A stretch of DNA of 64,000 nucleotides from PALSA-1006 sp041660815 (GTDB lineage: Bacteria; Pseudomonadota; Gammaproteobacteria; Burkholderiales; Gallionellaceae), in NCBI GenBank assembly GCA_041660815.1, contig JBAZVN010000005.1:62001-126000 (forward strand), in the 5' to 3' direction. Shown piece after piece: positions 1-8,998 of the stretch. Positions within the stretch are counted from its first letter, which is position 1. Every line of letters begins with the position of its first letter. Below the pieces are notes generated by a model that saw only the letters and a program-made list of their open reading frames with translations, did no database searches and was not told where the DNA came from. The position numbers and the translations under genes were made by a program.

Positions 1-1
1 G

Positions 2-589
2 ATTGTTCAGGCGATTATTGTGTTGGGCAGAACCCTGGGCATGACCACTATCGCCGAAGGGGTGGAAACCGAAGCACAGTTAGGTTACCTGCGTTCTGTG
101 CATTGCAAAGAGATGCAGGGATATTTATTCAGTCGTCCGGTTCCAGCAACAGAATTTTTGGCCCTGTTGAATCGTGAAAATACCCTCACGGAATTTCAGG
201 CCGGCAAAGCATTATTGCTGGTAGACGATGAAGAAAATGTGCTGCGCTCGCTAAAGCGTATTTTGCGGCGCGAAGGATATGCTGTTTTTACCGCCCCGAA
301 TGCTGAACAAGCTTTGGAAGTGATGGCGCAAAACAAGATTAACGTGATACTTTCCGATCACCGCATGTCCGGTATGAGCGGTGTCGAACTGTTGCGCCGT
401 GTGAAAACCATGTATCCCGATGTAGTGCGGATGATTCTCAGCGGCTATACCGAAGTGGGCACCCTGCAAGAAGCGATTAATCAGGGTGAAATCTACCAGT
501 TCATCACCAAACCCTGGGAAAATGAAGCGCTAATTAAACAAATTGGCGAAGCGTTTGTGCGCTACGAGTTACAGAATAAAGCAACTTAG
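2..589 (+). CDS. EAL-receiver protein, 3' part only
   Basis: The reading frame is open from base 2, so this is the C-terminal part of a gene that begins before the window. The first ~55 residues are the end of an EAL (c-di-GMP phosphodiesterase) domain, seen from IAEGVETEAQL and MQGYLFSRPV. A CheY-like receiver follows, with LLLVDDEENV, the phospho-acceptor Asp in VILSDHRMSG and the conserved Lys in FITKPWE. The receiver has the RpfG-like look common in c-di-GMP regulators. A receiver placed after the EAL domain suggests phosphorylation-controlled hydrolysis. The missing N-terminus probably carries GGDEF or sensory domains. The next gene, 60 bp downstream on the same strand, is another c-di-GMP protein. 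Confidence 0.9.
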   Translation: MVQAIIVLGRTLGMTTIAEGVETEAQLGYLRSVHCKEMQGYLFSRPVPATEFLALLNRENTLTEFQAGKALLLVDDEENVLRSLKRILRREGYAVFTAPNAEQALEVMAQNKINVILSDHRMSGMSGVELLRRVKTMYPDVVRMILSGYTEVGTLQEAINQGEIYQFITKPWENEALIKQIGEAFVRYELQNKAT

Positions 590-649
590 ACAAACATGAT
601 TCACAACCTCCAGACGCCCGCATAACTATATGTTTAATAAGCGATTACT

Positions 650-3600
650 ATGAGCAACCTTTTTTCAGCTGAACCGATTCGCCTAGGCTTGATGCCTCCC
701 CTAACCGGGTTGGTTGATCTATATGGTGCCGAAATTTGCAATGCCGCACGTATCGCCTGCGATGAAATTAATGAGCGCGGCGGAATATTGGGACGCCCGC
801 TGGAACTTATTATCGAAGATGACGGCAGCCTGCCGGATACGGCTGTACCGGCGGCTTTTCGACTGATCGAACAGCATCATAGTGTTGCTCTCATCGGTAA
901 TCTTCTGTCCAATTCACGCATTGCGGTAGCCACCCAGGTTGCCGAACCCCTGCGCATTCCCCTGTTAAATTTTTCGTTCTACGAAGGCAGTATTTCCGGT
1001 CGCTATTTTTTCCATTTTGCCGCGTTGCCCAATCAGCAAATCGACAAAATGATTCCCTACATGGGCGCGCATTTCGGCCTCAAAATGTTTTTCGCCGGTA
1101 ACAATTATGAATGGCCGCGCGGCTCGATTGATGCCGCCAAACGCTCGCTGAAAAATCTGGGGGGCGATATTGTCGGTGAAGAGTATCTGCCGATCGGCGC
1201 CAGTTCTGCAGAAATTGATCATTTATTGGAAAAAGTAGCGCGCTCCGGCGCTGATGTGTTTGTGCCCTATTTTGCCGGCTCGGATCAAATTACCCTGCTC
1301 ACACGTTTCACTGAAATGGGCTTGAAGAAACGCATGGCAGTGGTGATGGGACATTACGACGAAGTGATGGTGAGTCGCTTATCCGCCGAAGTACGCGAAG
1401 GCTTTTATTCCAGCAATACCTATTTTATGTCGGTGGATACCGCCGAAAATAAGCAATTTATTCAAAGACTTGGCAATCTTCCCGGGATAAGCGGAATCTG
1501 GCCACAAGGCAACGGGATACAGTCCAATTTTGGCGAGGGTACTTATTTGTGTGTGCATGCTTTTGCCAAAGCCGTGGAGGCCGCCGGAACCACTGAGGCA
1601 GAAGCGCTGGTTCAAGCGCTGGAGCAAGTGCGCCTGTTTGCTCCCCAGGGTAAAGTGGCAATGGATGAGGACACCCATCATGCCCAAGTAAATTCCTATT
1701 TATCGCGCTGCAATGCTGATGGTACCTTTACCATTATCGAAAATTTCGGACGCGTGGCACCGGTCATTCCGGACCGCTATCGGGAGCAGGCGCAGGGCGC
1801 CAAATTGCATGAGTCGCCCATGACGCCTCAGGTAATTGCGCGTTTGGCGGCGGAAGTGAGCGATGCCATGCGTAAAGTCGGGACCGCGCAACAGATTCTC
1901 ACTTTGGCAGATATGGCCATATTAGCCATGGATGCCAAGGGTATTATTATTGAATCCAACCGCAGTGCCAATTTGCTATTCGGCTATAGCAAAGAAGAGT
2001 TCCTAGGGATGCCGGTACATCAACTCTTGCCGCCGCATTTTCGGCAACGGCATGTGGATTTGGTACGCGGCTTTGTTGAAGGTGAAGTGACTGAACGGCG
2101 CATGGGTGAGCGCAGCGAAATCACCGGTTATCGCAAGGATGGCACTTTTTTCCCGCTGGAAGCGTCCATTGCCAAAGTGCGCAACGGTGATGAATGGATG
2201 CTGGTGGTCAGCATGCGCGATGTGACCGACCGTAAAAAAGCAGAAGAGGAATTGACGCGACGCGCCACGCACGACACTTTGACCGGCTTGCCCAACCGCG
2301 CCCTGATTCGCGAACGACTTACCAATGCACTGGATCGTTCACTGCGCAACGGCTTAAGTGTAGCGTTGCTGTTTGTTGATCTGGACGGCTTCAAGTTGGT
2401 TAACGATACCTACGGACACGAAGCGGGAGATGCGCTGCTTAAATCAGTCTCGACACAACTCATGGAACTGGTGCGCCCCGGCGATACAGTTGCCCGTTTG
2501 GGCGGGGATGAATTCGTCGTATTGTGCGAACAACTGGAACAACCGGACACGGTTTCTGTCATCGCGGAACGCATCAACAATGGCTTGCGTAAACCGATCG
2601 TCTTCAATCAAACCTCGTTGTTTGTCACCGCCAGTATCGGCATTGCCATCGGTCACGGCAGTACTCATTCGGCTGATGATTTATTGCGCTCTGCCGACAC
2701 CGCCATGTATGCCGTCAAACAAAAAGGACGCGATGGCTGGCAATTTTTCAGCAGCAATTTGCAAGATCAGGCTCAGCAACGCTTGGCAGTCATCCAAGGC
2801 TTGCGCAGTGCAATTCAAAACAATGAATTATCGACACGTCTTCAGCCCATCGTTTCCGCAGAAACGGGGCGGATTGCGGGTGCCGAAATGCTGCTGCGCT
2901 GGCATCCGCCCACTGGAGAAATTTCCCCTGCGGTGTTTATTCCGATTGCTGAAGCTACCGGCTCGATTATTGCCATTGGTGCCTGGGTGTTCAGACGCGG
3001 CTGTGAGGCAGAGGTTGATTGGCGCAAAACCTGGGGCGAACGTGCCCCTTCCTATATTTCCATTAATGTATCTACCCGGCAATTAAGCGAAACCAATCTG
3101 GCCGACGAGTTTGCCACCATTTTGCGCGAAACCGGGGCTGATCCCACCCGCATTTTGATCGAAATTACCGAGACATCGCTGATGGCGGATGTCGATACCA
3201 ATCTGCGTGTTTTGCGTCAACTGGACAGCCTCGGTTTGCGTGTCGCAGTCGATGATTTTGGCACCGGATATTCTTCACTGGCGCAATTGACGCGCATGCC
3301 GGTGAGCGTTCTGAAAATTGATAAAGCATTTATCGATGGCATCGAAAATAATGCCGAAAGTCGCACGGTAGTTCGTGCCGTGATTGGACTCGGGAGAGCC
3401 CTGGGCATGAAGTTGGTAGCCGAAGGAGTGGAGAGCGAAACCCAACTGTTGGAGCTGCGCAGCCATGGCTGCGACTACATTCAAGGTTATCTGTTTTATC
3501 GCCCGCTCGACCGGCAAACTTTTATTAACACTTTTGCAGTGGAATTAGCCAGCAACAAGCAGCATGATGCGCACGCGCTGTTTTTCCTGCTGTATATCAG

Positions 3601-3985
3601 TCAGGCCTGCGGAAAAATAGACGAGCAACACCTTAAACAGATTGTCGAAATTTCGCGCAAAAATAATCAGGCGCAAGGACTGACCGGATGCTTGCTGTAT
3701 CAGGATGGCTACTATATGCAGTTGCTGGAAGGACGGCGTGAAGATGTGCTGGGGTTAATGGAAAAAGTGAAGCACGATCCGCTGCACCACAATATACAAA
3801 TTGTTGCGCAAGGGAACGAGCAACGCCGCATTTTTCTGGATTGGGGCATGGGCTTTCAGGATCTGTCATTGATGGCCGGGGAACCGGATTTTAGTGCATG
3901 GCGCAAACGCACTTTAAGCTTTGCCGAACTGGCAGAAGATGCGCGTGCCTGTTATGCCTTCATCAGTGGTTTTAGAGCAAATTAA
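650..3985 (+). CDS. Binding-protein/PAS/GGDEF/EAL/BLUF multisensor c-di-GMP protein
   Basis: This 1111-residue protein has five modules. Residues ~8-390 are a type I periplasmic-binding fold of the Leu/Ile/Val-AmiC-UrtA class. Residues ~415-535 are a PAS domain, ~545-700 GGDEF, ~715-965 EAL and ~975-1075 BLUF. There is no signal peptide or membrane segment, so the binding fold should act in the cytoplasm, as AmiC does. GGDEF is intact (RLGGDEF, residue ~618) with an RxxD inhibition site (RPGD). The EAL signature reads EML (E746), but DDFGTGYSS and the other metal-site motifs are kept. In the BLUF domain Tyr982, Asn1006, Gln1024, Trp1065 and Met1067 fall at exactly the AppA spacing (Y21, N45, Q63, W104, M106), so flavin binding is likely. 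The predicted role is ligand- and blue-light-controlled c-di-GMP turnover. Which enzyme activity dominates cannot be read from sequence. Confidence 0.93.
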   Translation: MSNLFSAEPIRLGLMPPLTGLVDLYGAEICNAARIACDEINERGGILGRPLELIIEDDGSLPDTAVPAAFRLIEQHHSVALIGNLLSNSRIAVATQVAEPLRIPLLNFSFYEGSISGRYFFHFAALPNQQIDKMIPYMGAHFGLKMFFAGNNYEWPRGSIDAAKRSLKNLGGDIVGEEYLPIGASSAEIDHLLEKVARSGADVFVPYFAGSDQITLLTRFTEMGLKKRMAVVMGHYDEVMVSRLSAEVREGFYSSNTYFMSVDTAENKQFIQRLGNLPGISGIWPQGNGIQSNFGEGTYLCVHAFAKAVEAAGTTEAEALVQALEQVRLFAPQGKVAMDEDTHHAQVNSYLSRCNADGTFTIIENFGRVAPVIPDRYREQAQGAKLHESPMTPQVIARLAAEVSDAMRKVGTAQQILTLADMAILAMDAKGIIIESNRSANLLFGYSKEEFLGMPVHQLLPPHFRQRHVDLVRGFVEGEVTERRMGERSEITGYRKDGTFFPLEASIAKVRNGDEWMLVVSMRDVTDRKKAEEELTRRATHDTLTGLPNRALIRERLTNALDRSLRNGLSVALLFVDLDGFKLVNDTYGHEAGDALLKSVSTQLMELVRPGDTVARLGGDEFVVLCEQLEQPDTVSVIAERINNGLRKPIVFNQTSLFVTASIGIAIGHGSTHSADDLLRSADTAMYAVKQKGRDGWQFFSSNLQDQAQQRLAVIQGLRSAIQNNELSTRLQPIVSAETGRIAGAEMLLRWHPPTGEISPAVFIPIAEATGSIIAIGAWVFRRGCEAEVDWRKTWGERAPSYISINVSTRQLSETNLADEFATILRETGADPTRILIEITETSLMADVDTNLRVLRQLDSLGLRVAVDDFGTGYSSLAQLTRMPVSVLKIDKAFIDGIENNAESRTVVRAVIGLGRALGMKLVAEGVESETQLLELRSHGCDYIQGYLFYRPLDRQTFINTFAVELASNKQHDAHALFFLLYISQACGKIDEQHLKQIVEISRKNNQAQGLTGCLLYQDGYYMQLLEGRREDVLGLMEKVKHDPLHHNIQIVAQGNEQRRIFLDWGMGFQDLSLMAGEPDFSAWRKRTLSFAELAEDARACYAFISGFRAN

Positions 3986-3997
3986 ATTTTTAGAAAT

Positions 3998-4867
3998 ATG
4001 AATATAAACAATAAGTTACATATTTACTTTCAACTCGCCCGCTTGCATCGCCCCATCGGTATTTTGCTGTTACTCTGGCCTACCCTATGGGCTATTTGGT
4101 TGGCAAGTAACGGTCATCCTTCCTGGCTTATCTTGTTTATTTTCACCATAGGCACCGTGCTGATGCGCTCCGCCGGATGCGTGATAAATGATTACGCGGA
4201 TCGCGATATCGACAAACATGTCAAACGCACCCGGGAGCGTCCTTTGACCAGCGGCAAGGTCACGAGCAAAGAAGCTTTGTGGCTGGCTTTTGGGTTAACG
4301 CTGCTCGCATTTTTAATGATTCTGCCCTTGAATAAGTTAACCCTGCTACTCTCCATTCCCGCCGTGATTTTGGCGGGCAGTTATCCGTTTACCAAACGTT
4401 TTCTGGCGATTCCCCAAGCCTATCTGGGGATTGCTTTTGGCTTCGGAATTCCCATGGCATTTGCCGCCATTCAAGGCGCGGTGCCGCCACTTGCCTGGAT
4501 CTTATTATTAGCCAATATTTTTTGGTGCGTTGCTTACGATACCGAATACGCGATGGTGGACCGGGACGACGACATTCATCTGGGCATTCATTCTTCAGCC
4601 TTATTTTTTGGGAAATACGATGTGCTGGCCGTGATGATTTGCTATGTGCTGGCGCTGGCGCTGCTTGCTTGGGTGGGAATATTAGCCGGATTAGGCGGAC
4701 TCTACTTTGCCGGGTTAATCGCAGCAGCAGGAATTGTGATTTACCACTATTTCCTCATCAAAAATCGCAGCCGCGAAACCTGCTTTAAAGCGTTTATGCA
4801 TAACACTTGGTTTGGTGCGGCAGTGTTTGCGGGAATTGTTTTGGATTTATCCCGGATAGCCCATTAG
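3998..4867 (+). CDS. ubiA: 4-hydroxybenzoate octaprenyltransferase UbiA
   Basis: An integral membrane prenyltransferase of 289 residues that attaches the polyprenyl tail to 4-hydroxybenzoate in ubiquinone synthesis. Both Asp-rich motifs are visible: NDYADRDID (residues 64-72), followed by the RPLTSG segment, and DTEYAMVDRDDD near residue 185. About eight or nine hydrophobic segments are present, and the length matches the family. The gene starts 12 bp after the preceding sensor gene and converges with trhP; a strong hairpin lies between the two. No chorismate lyase gene (ubiC) is adjacent. Confidence 0.97.
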   Translation: MNINNKLHIYFQLARLHRPIGILLLLWPTLWAIWLASNGHPSWLILFIFTIGTVLMRSAGCVINDYADRDIDKHVKRTRERPLTSGKVTSKEALWLAFGLTLLAFLMILPLNKLTLLLSIPAVILAGSYPFTKRFLAIPQAYLGIAFGFGIPMAFAAIQGAVPPLAWILLLANIFWCVAYDTEYAMVDRDDDIHLGIHSSALFFGKYDVLAVMICYVLALALLAWVGILAGLGGLYFAGLIAAAGIVIYHYFLIKNRSRETCFKAFMHNTWFGAAVFAGIVLDLSRIAH

Positions 4868-4889
4868 ATTCAGAACCTTTGCTTTTGTC

Positions 4890-4935
4890 GGAGCGGCTTC
4901 AGCCGCGAAAGCCCGTTCGCGGCTGAAGCCGCTCC
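4890..4935. repeat. 20-bp-arm palindrome between convergent genes (REP-like)
   Basis: A perfect 20-bp inverted repeat (4890-4909 and 4916-4935) around a 6-nt loop; its core reads gcggcttcagccgcg. It lies between the convergent ubiA and trhP genes and could act as a two-way transcription stop. No T-run follows on either strand, so it resembles a REP-type repeat more than a classical intrinsic terminator. I saw no second copy in this window. Confidence 0.75.
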
Positions 4936-4978
4936 CACAGTTAAATGTATCCCAAAGACTATCCGGGTTTAATTTATC

Positions 4979-6316
4979 TTACACAAACCGAGCCAACATG
5001 CCCTTGGTCAATTCACCCTGCAACGGAATCAGCACTCGGTGGCCGCTGCCGGGAGCAACACTAAGCACTTCCCCTTTAAGTCCGCGCATCTGTTTTAATT
5101 CGATAATTTGATTACCGGCAGGATGAATGATTTCCAGTTTATCGCCCACTTGAAATTTATTCTTCACATCAATCTCCGCCATGCCGTTTGCGCAGGCCAC
5201 AATGTCGCCGACGTATTGCTGGCGGAAACTTTCCGAGTGACCGCGCATATAATTTTGCTGCTCATGGGTGTGATGGCGTTCGTAGAAACCGTCGGTATAA
5301 CCGCGGTTCGCCAAGGCATCCAACGCGCCCAATAATTCCAAATTAAAAGGCCGGCCTTGCATCGCATCATCAATAGCTTGGCGATAGACTTGCGCGGTGC
5401 GCGCCACATAGTAAATGGACTTGGTACGCCCTTCCACCTTCAACGAGTCGATGCCGATCTTCACCAAGCGCTCCACGTGCTCTACCGCACGCAAATCTTT
5501 GGAGTTCATGATGTAAGTGCCATGCTCGTCTTCCAGCACCGGCATCAGTTCGCCGGGATGATCATGCCGCGAAATCACATAAACTTTATCCGCAGCGGGG
5601 TGGCGCGGTTGCGCACCGCAATCGGACAGCGGACTTTCGCTCAACGCTTTATCAAAATCGAAATCTATTTTTTGAATTTCGCCCGTACCATTTTCTTCGG
5701 CGCTATCCACCTTATAATCCCAGCGACAGGAGTTGGTGCAAGTGCCTTGGTTCGCATCGCGGTGATTAAAATAACCCGATAATAAACAACGGCCTGAATA
5801 GGCAATGCACAGCGCGCCGTGAATGAATACTTCCAGCTCAATATCCGGACACTGCTGGCGAATTTCTTCGATTTCATCCAAAGATAATTCACGCGACAAA
5901 ATCACGCGGGTTAGCCCCAGTGATTTCCAGAATTTTACCGCCGCATAATTAACGGTGTTGGCCTGCACCGATAAATGCACATCCATTTCCGGCCAGCGCT
6001 CGCGCACCATCGCGATCAAACCGGGGTCAGCCATAATTAAGGCATCCGGCTGCATGGCAATAACGGGCTCCATGTCCGCCATGTAAGTCTTTACTTTCGC
6101 GTTGTGCGGCATCAAATTGCTGGCAACGAACAATTTTTTACCCAGTGCATGCGCTTCCTGAATGCCAATCTCCAGCTCTTCCAGTTGAAATTCGTTGTTG
6201 CGCGCGCGCAGGCTATAACGCGGCTGTCCGGCATACACCGCGTCCGCGCCAAAGGCGAAAGCAGTGCGCATTTTGTCGAGGGTGCCGGCGGGAAGAAGGA
6301 GTTCGGGTGTTTTCAT
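4979..6316 (-). CDS. trhP: U32 peptidase-family tRNA hydroxylation protein TrhP (YegQ)
   Basis: This matches the YegQ/TrhP branch of the U32 family, which works in prephenate-dependent 5-hydroxyuridine formation at tRNA position 34. Visible family motifs are PELLLPAGTLDKMRTAFAFG at the N-terminus, DAVYAGQPRYSLRARNNEF, HLSVQANTVN, the Cys-bearing GRCLLSGYFNHRDANQGTC segment and LKVEGRTKS. The Cys cluster fits the iron-sulfur site proposed for this family. I chose the start at 6316 (445 residues) because MKTPELLLPAG aligns with YegQ. An upstream ATG at 6352 adds 12 unconserved residues, and neither start has a clear Shine-Dalgarno. Confidence 0.9.
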   Translation of the reverse strand: MKTPELLLPAGTLDKMRTAFAFGADAVYAGQPRYSLRARNNEFQLEELEIGIQEAHALGKKLFVASNLMPHNAKVKTYMADMEPVIAMQPDALIMADPGLIAMVRERWPEMDVHLSVQANTVNYAAVKFWKSLGLTRVILSRELSLDEIEEIRQQCPDIELEVFIHGALCIAYSGRCLLSGYFNHRDANQGTCTNSCRWDYKVDSAEENGTGEIQKIDFDFDKALSESPLSDCGAQPRHPAADKVYVISRHDHPGELMPVLEDEHGTYIMNSKDLRAVEHVERLVKIGIDSLKVEGRTKSIYYVARTAQVYRQAIDDAMQGRPFNLELLGALDALANRGYTDGFYERHHTHEQQNYMRGHSESFRQQYVGDIVACANGMAEIDVKNKFQVGDKLEIIHPAGNQIIELKQMRGLKGEVLSVAPGSGHRVLIPLQGELTKGMLARFV

Positions 6317-6568
6317 GGGATCGTTAAAATTGTTAGACTTAAATTCTGTCATGTACCGGGAGGCTGAGTTTTCATTAATAAAACCAATTCAGCTCGTTGC
6401 CTGAGCAATTTTTTGACCGCGCAGTTTATTGTAATTCGCAGGGCTAAGCAATTTTCTAAATCCCTCATCAGCGGAAAAGATGCTTGGGTCGGGAACGGTT
6501 GGATTTCCTATCCTTTTGGTTTATCCTGAGCTCCCCGCGCTCAATAACAGCGCTCCTTGTTTGACAAC

Positions 6569-7864
6569 ATGAATAACATAGATCCTCTTACCGGATTTTT
6601 AGATCGATTTGGCTGCTTGCACGCTGCAGTGATGCTTACCGCCGATGCAATGGATAGCGGCGAACCTCTGTCCATGCTCTGGATTAATCTTGATCGTTTC
6701 AAGCAAATCAATGGATCGTTCGGTCATTTGGGTGGCGATGAAGTTCTCAAAGAACTCGCGCTGCGCTTTCGTAATCGGGTAAGCGGGAGGGCGGAGCTCT
6801 CCCGTATGGGCGGCGACGAATTCGTATTTCTCGTTCCCAAATGCGATCTGGCTCATGCTCAACAACTGGCGGGTGAGCTAGCTAGAACAGCTGAAGAACC
6901 GATTACACTTGGCAGTTTAACTTTGCGTCCCACGGTCAGTATCGGTGTCGCTGTCCGCGAGTCCCGTGATGACTCTCTCACCTTACTGGAACGCGCTGAG
7001 CGCGCCATGCTGGCGGCCAAAAGCAAGGGAGGCAATAGTATCGTATGTTCCGGAGACGAGCCAATCCCCGGGCGTCTCGGCATTACACTGGCGCGCGAAG
7101 AGCTGGCGATAGAAAATCAACTGCATACCGCACTTGAAACGGGCGGACTAAGTCTGCACTACCAACCCATCATCCACGCAGACGGACATATTGAGGCGAT
7201 TGAAGCTCTGATGCGCTGTTCCGTCAATGGCGAGAATATCTCGCCCGGCAAGTTCATTCCGGTTGCGGAAAAAACCGGATTGATCATCCGTCTCGGGGAA
7301 TGGTGTCTGCTGCAAGGCGCGATGCAGGCACGTTCTTTGGAGAGCGCGGGTTATCAAACCAAGGTTGCGATTAACGTTTCACGTGCGCAGTTAGTCTCTC
7401 CCCAATTCACCAAAGCATTACACGCGGCACTGATTTGCTCGAACGCCAGGCCGGAACTAATCGAACTGGAACTCACTGAATCCTTGTTTATGGATGTGTC
7501 AGATATCGTTCAGAAAAATTTGAGGAATGTAATCGCCACCGGCGTGAGTTTGGCAATTGACGATTTCGGCACCGGCTATTCTTGTCTGGCGAATCTAAAG
7601 GATATTCCGGCCAAAAAACTCAAGCTTGACCGAGCATTTATCACCGTGTTGCCGGAAGACAAACGCGCGCTGGCGGTGGTCAGGGCAATGACCCAGCTGG
7701 GGCATGAATTAGGCATGACCATTGTGGCCGAAGGCTGTGAAAGACAGGAAGAAATTGATGCGTTGCTGGACGCGGGCGTTGATGCTATTCAAGGTTTTTT
7801 TTACGCCAGACCGATGCCGGAAATTAATCTTCTTCCCTGGTTGCAATCAAGGAACACAAAATGA
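6569..7864 (+). CDS. GGDEF-EAL c-di-GMP protein
   Basis: A compact cytoplasmic protein of 431 residues made almost entirely of a GGDEF domain (intact GGDEF at ~81-85) and an EAL domain (EALMRC, E212; later DDFGTGYSCL and AEGCERQEE). No sensor or membrane segment is seen. The RxxD product-inhibition site before GGDEF is not conserved (RAEL). Both active sites look intact, so it could make or break c-di-GMP. The ATG at 6569 is preferred over a TTG at 6557; neither has a strong ribosome site. Its stop overlaps the start of the HDOD gene by 4 bp (ATGA), so the two are translationally coupled and probably work together. Confidence 0.9.
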   Translation: MNNIDPLTGFLDRFGCLHAAVMLTADAMDSGEPLSMLWINLDRFKQINGSFGHLGGDEVLKELALRFRNRVSGRAELSRMGGDEFVFLVPKCDLAHAQQLAGELARTAEEPITLGSLTLRPTVSIGVAVRESRDDSLTLLERAERAMLAAKSKGGNSIVCSGDEPIPGRLGITLAREELAIENQLHTALETGGLSLHYQPIIHADGHIEAIEALMRCSVNGENISPGKFIPVAEKTGLIIRLGEWCLLQGAMQARSLESAGYQTKVAINVSRAQLVSPQFTKALHAALICSNARPELIELELTESLFMDVSDIVQKNLRNVIATGVSLAIDDFGTGYSCLANLKDIPAKKLKLDRAFITVLPEDKRALAVVRAMTQLGHELGMTIVAEGCERQEEIDALLDAGVDAIQGFFYARPMPEINLLPWLQSRNTK

Positions 7865-8739
7865 ACGATACCCTGAAAGATTCTCCCCCAACTGAAGTCG
7901 ACAACTTATTCGAAAAGTCTATTATTGACGTTGGCATTCCTCCCTGTCCGGTCATTTTGGACCGCTTTATGATCGAGGCACGCAAGGATGAGCCTGATTT
8001 TAATCGTCTAGCCAGTATCATCGGAACCGATGTCGGCTTATCGGCTGGGCTGATTAAAACGGCCAATTCTCCGTATTTTGGCATGCGCCAACGTGTGCGC
8101 TCGGTGAATGAAGCGTTCGCCGTACTGGGCTTAAACGCGGCCAGCCGTGCAGTAGCGGGCATTATCCTGCGCAATACTTTTCCGCATGTGCCGAATCTGG
8201 AACGTTTTTGGGACTCATCGGCGCGCATTGCCCGCCTTTCCGGTTGGTTGGCGCAGCACTTCGAAATCAAAGGTCTCCGCGCCGAAGATGCTTACACCTT
8301 CGGCTTATTCCGTGACTGCGGTATTCCGGTTTTGCTGGGCCGCTTCCCCGACTACGAGGCATTGCTTATTACTGCCAATCAAGAAGTAGTGCGCAGCTTT
8401 ACGGAAATTGAAGAAGCCGGGTTGCCGACCAATCACGCCATGATAGGTTGCATCCTGGCGCAGAACTGGTGGCTGCCTGAGGAGATATGTCTCGCCATCC
8501 GCAATCATCACGATCTGTTTGCGCTGGAGTCTGTAAACTCCGGTCTGCCGATGCTAAGCCGCAGACTCATTGCGACAGGGCAACTGGCGGAACATATTCT
8601 GCAGCAGCAATTAGGGTTGAGTATGACTCAGGAATGGGGGAAACTGGGAGCGGTCTGCCTACAAATTTTAGACCTAAGCGAGGATCAACTCGAAGCGTTG
8701 TATGCCGAGGCGGCACCAATCGCTGCCGAAGCCGAATAG
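7861..8739 (+). CDS. HDOD-domain signalling protein
   Basis: Residues ~20-215 form an HDOD domain, a non-catalytic relative of HD phosphohydrolases found in bacterial signal transduction. The usual landmarks are present: PCPVILDRF, a run ending in TANSPYFGM, the AFAVLGLNAASRAV helix and LFRDCGIPVLL. The 292-residue protein has no membrane segment. Start and stop are shared with the upstream GGDEF-EAL gene (4-bp overlap), which implies a joint role, perhaps as a scaffold or readout partner. A second HDOD domain, fused to a receiver, occurs at 44032-45342. Confidence 0.88.
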   Translation: MNDTLKDSPPTEVDNLFEKSIIDVGIPPCPVILDRFMIEARKDEPDFNRLASIIGTDVGLSAGLIKTANSPYFGMRQRVRSVNEAFAVLGLNAASRAVAGIILRNTFPHVPNLERFWDSSARIARLSGWLAQHFEIKGLRAEDAYTFGLFRDCGIPVLLGRFPDYEALLITANQEVVRSFTEIEEAGLPTNHAMIGCILAQNWWLPEEICLAIRNHHDLFALESVNSGLPMLSRRLIATGQLAEHILQQQLGLSMTQEWGKLGAVCLQILDLSEDQLEALYAEAAPIAAEAE

Positions 8740-8771
8740 GCTTTTTTTCACCCAATTTTTAAACACCCCCC

Positions 8772-8981
8772 ATGATCGAAGAACGTCTAATTAACATCGA
8801 AACAAAAATTTCTTTTCAAGAAGATCTGATAGAAGAGCTGAATAAGATTGTTTACCAGCAACAAAAAAAGCTTCAGCAACTTGAAACCGTCTGTATGACG
8901 CTTGCCAATCACATTCAATCGCTGACGGAAGGCCGGAATGATAATAGCCCCCCGCAGAATGAAAGACCTCCGCATTATTAA
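8772..8981 (+). CDS. slyX: SlyX family protein
   Basis: A 69-residue predicted coiled coil with the family layout: LINIETKISFQEDLIEELN, a Gln-rich middle and the conserved PPHY C-terminus. The molecular function of SlyX is unknown. It starts 32 bp after the HDOD gene and its stop lies 17 bp from the convergent nnrS stop. Confidence 0.93.
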   Translation: MIEERLINIETKISFQEDLIEELNKIVYQQQKKLQQLETVCMTLANHIQSLTEGRNDNSPPQNERPPHY

Positions 8982-8998
8982 CTCAGGCCGGTGACATT

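Noticed and set aside
2373..3086. 237-codon plus-strand frame
   Set aside because: An alternative frame inside the GGDEF-EAL region of the 650-3985 gene; no domain similarity.
4851..4967. Outer inverted repeat cccggatag / ctatccggg around the REP-like hairpin
   Set aside because: Nine bases, with one arm in the ubiA coding end; could be chance and adds little to the main palindrome.
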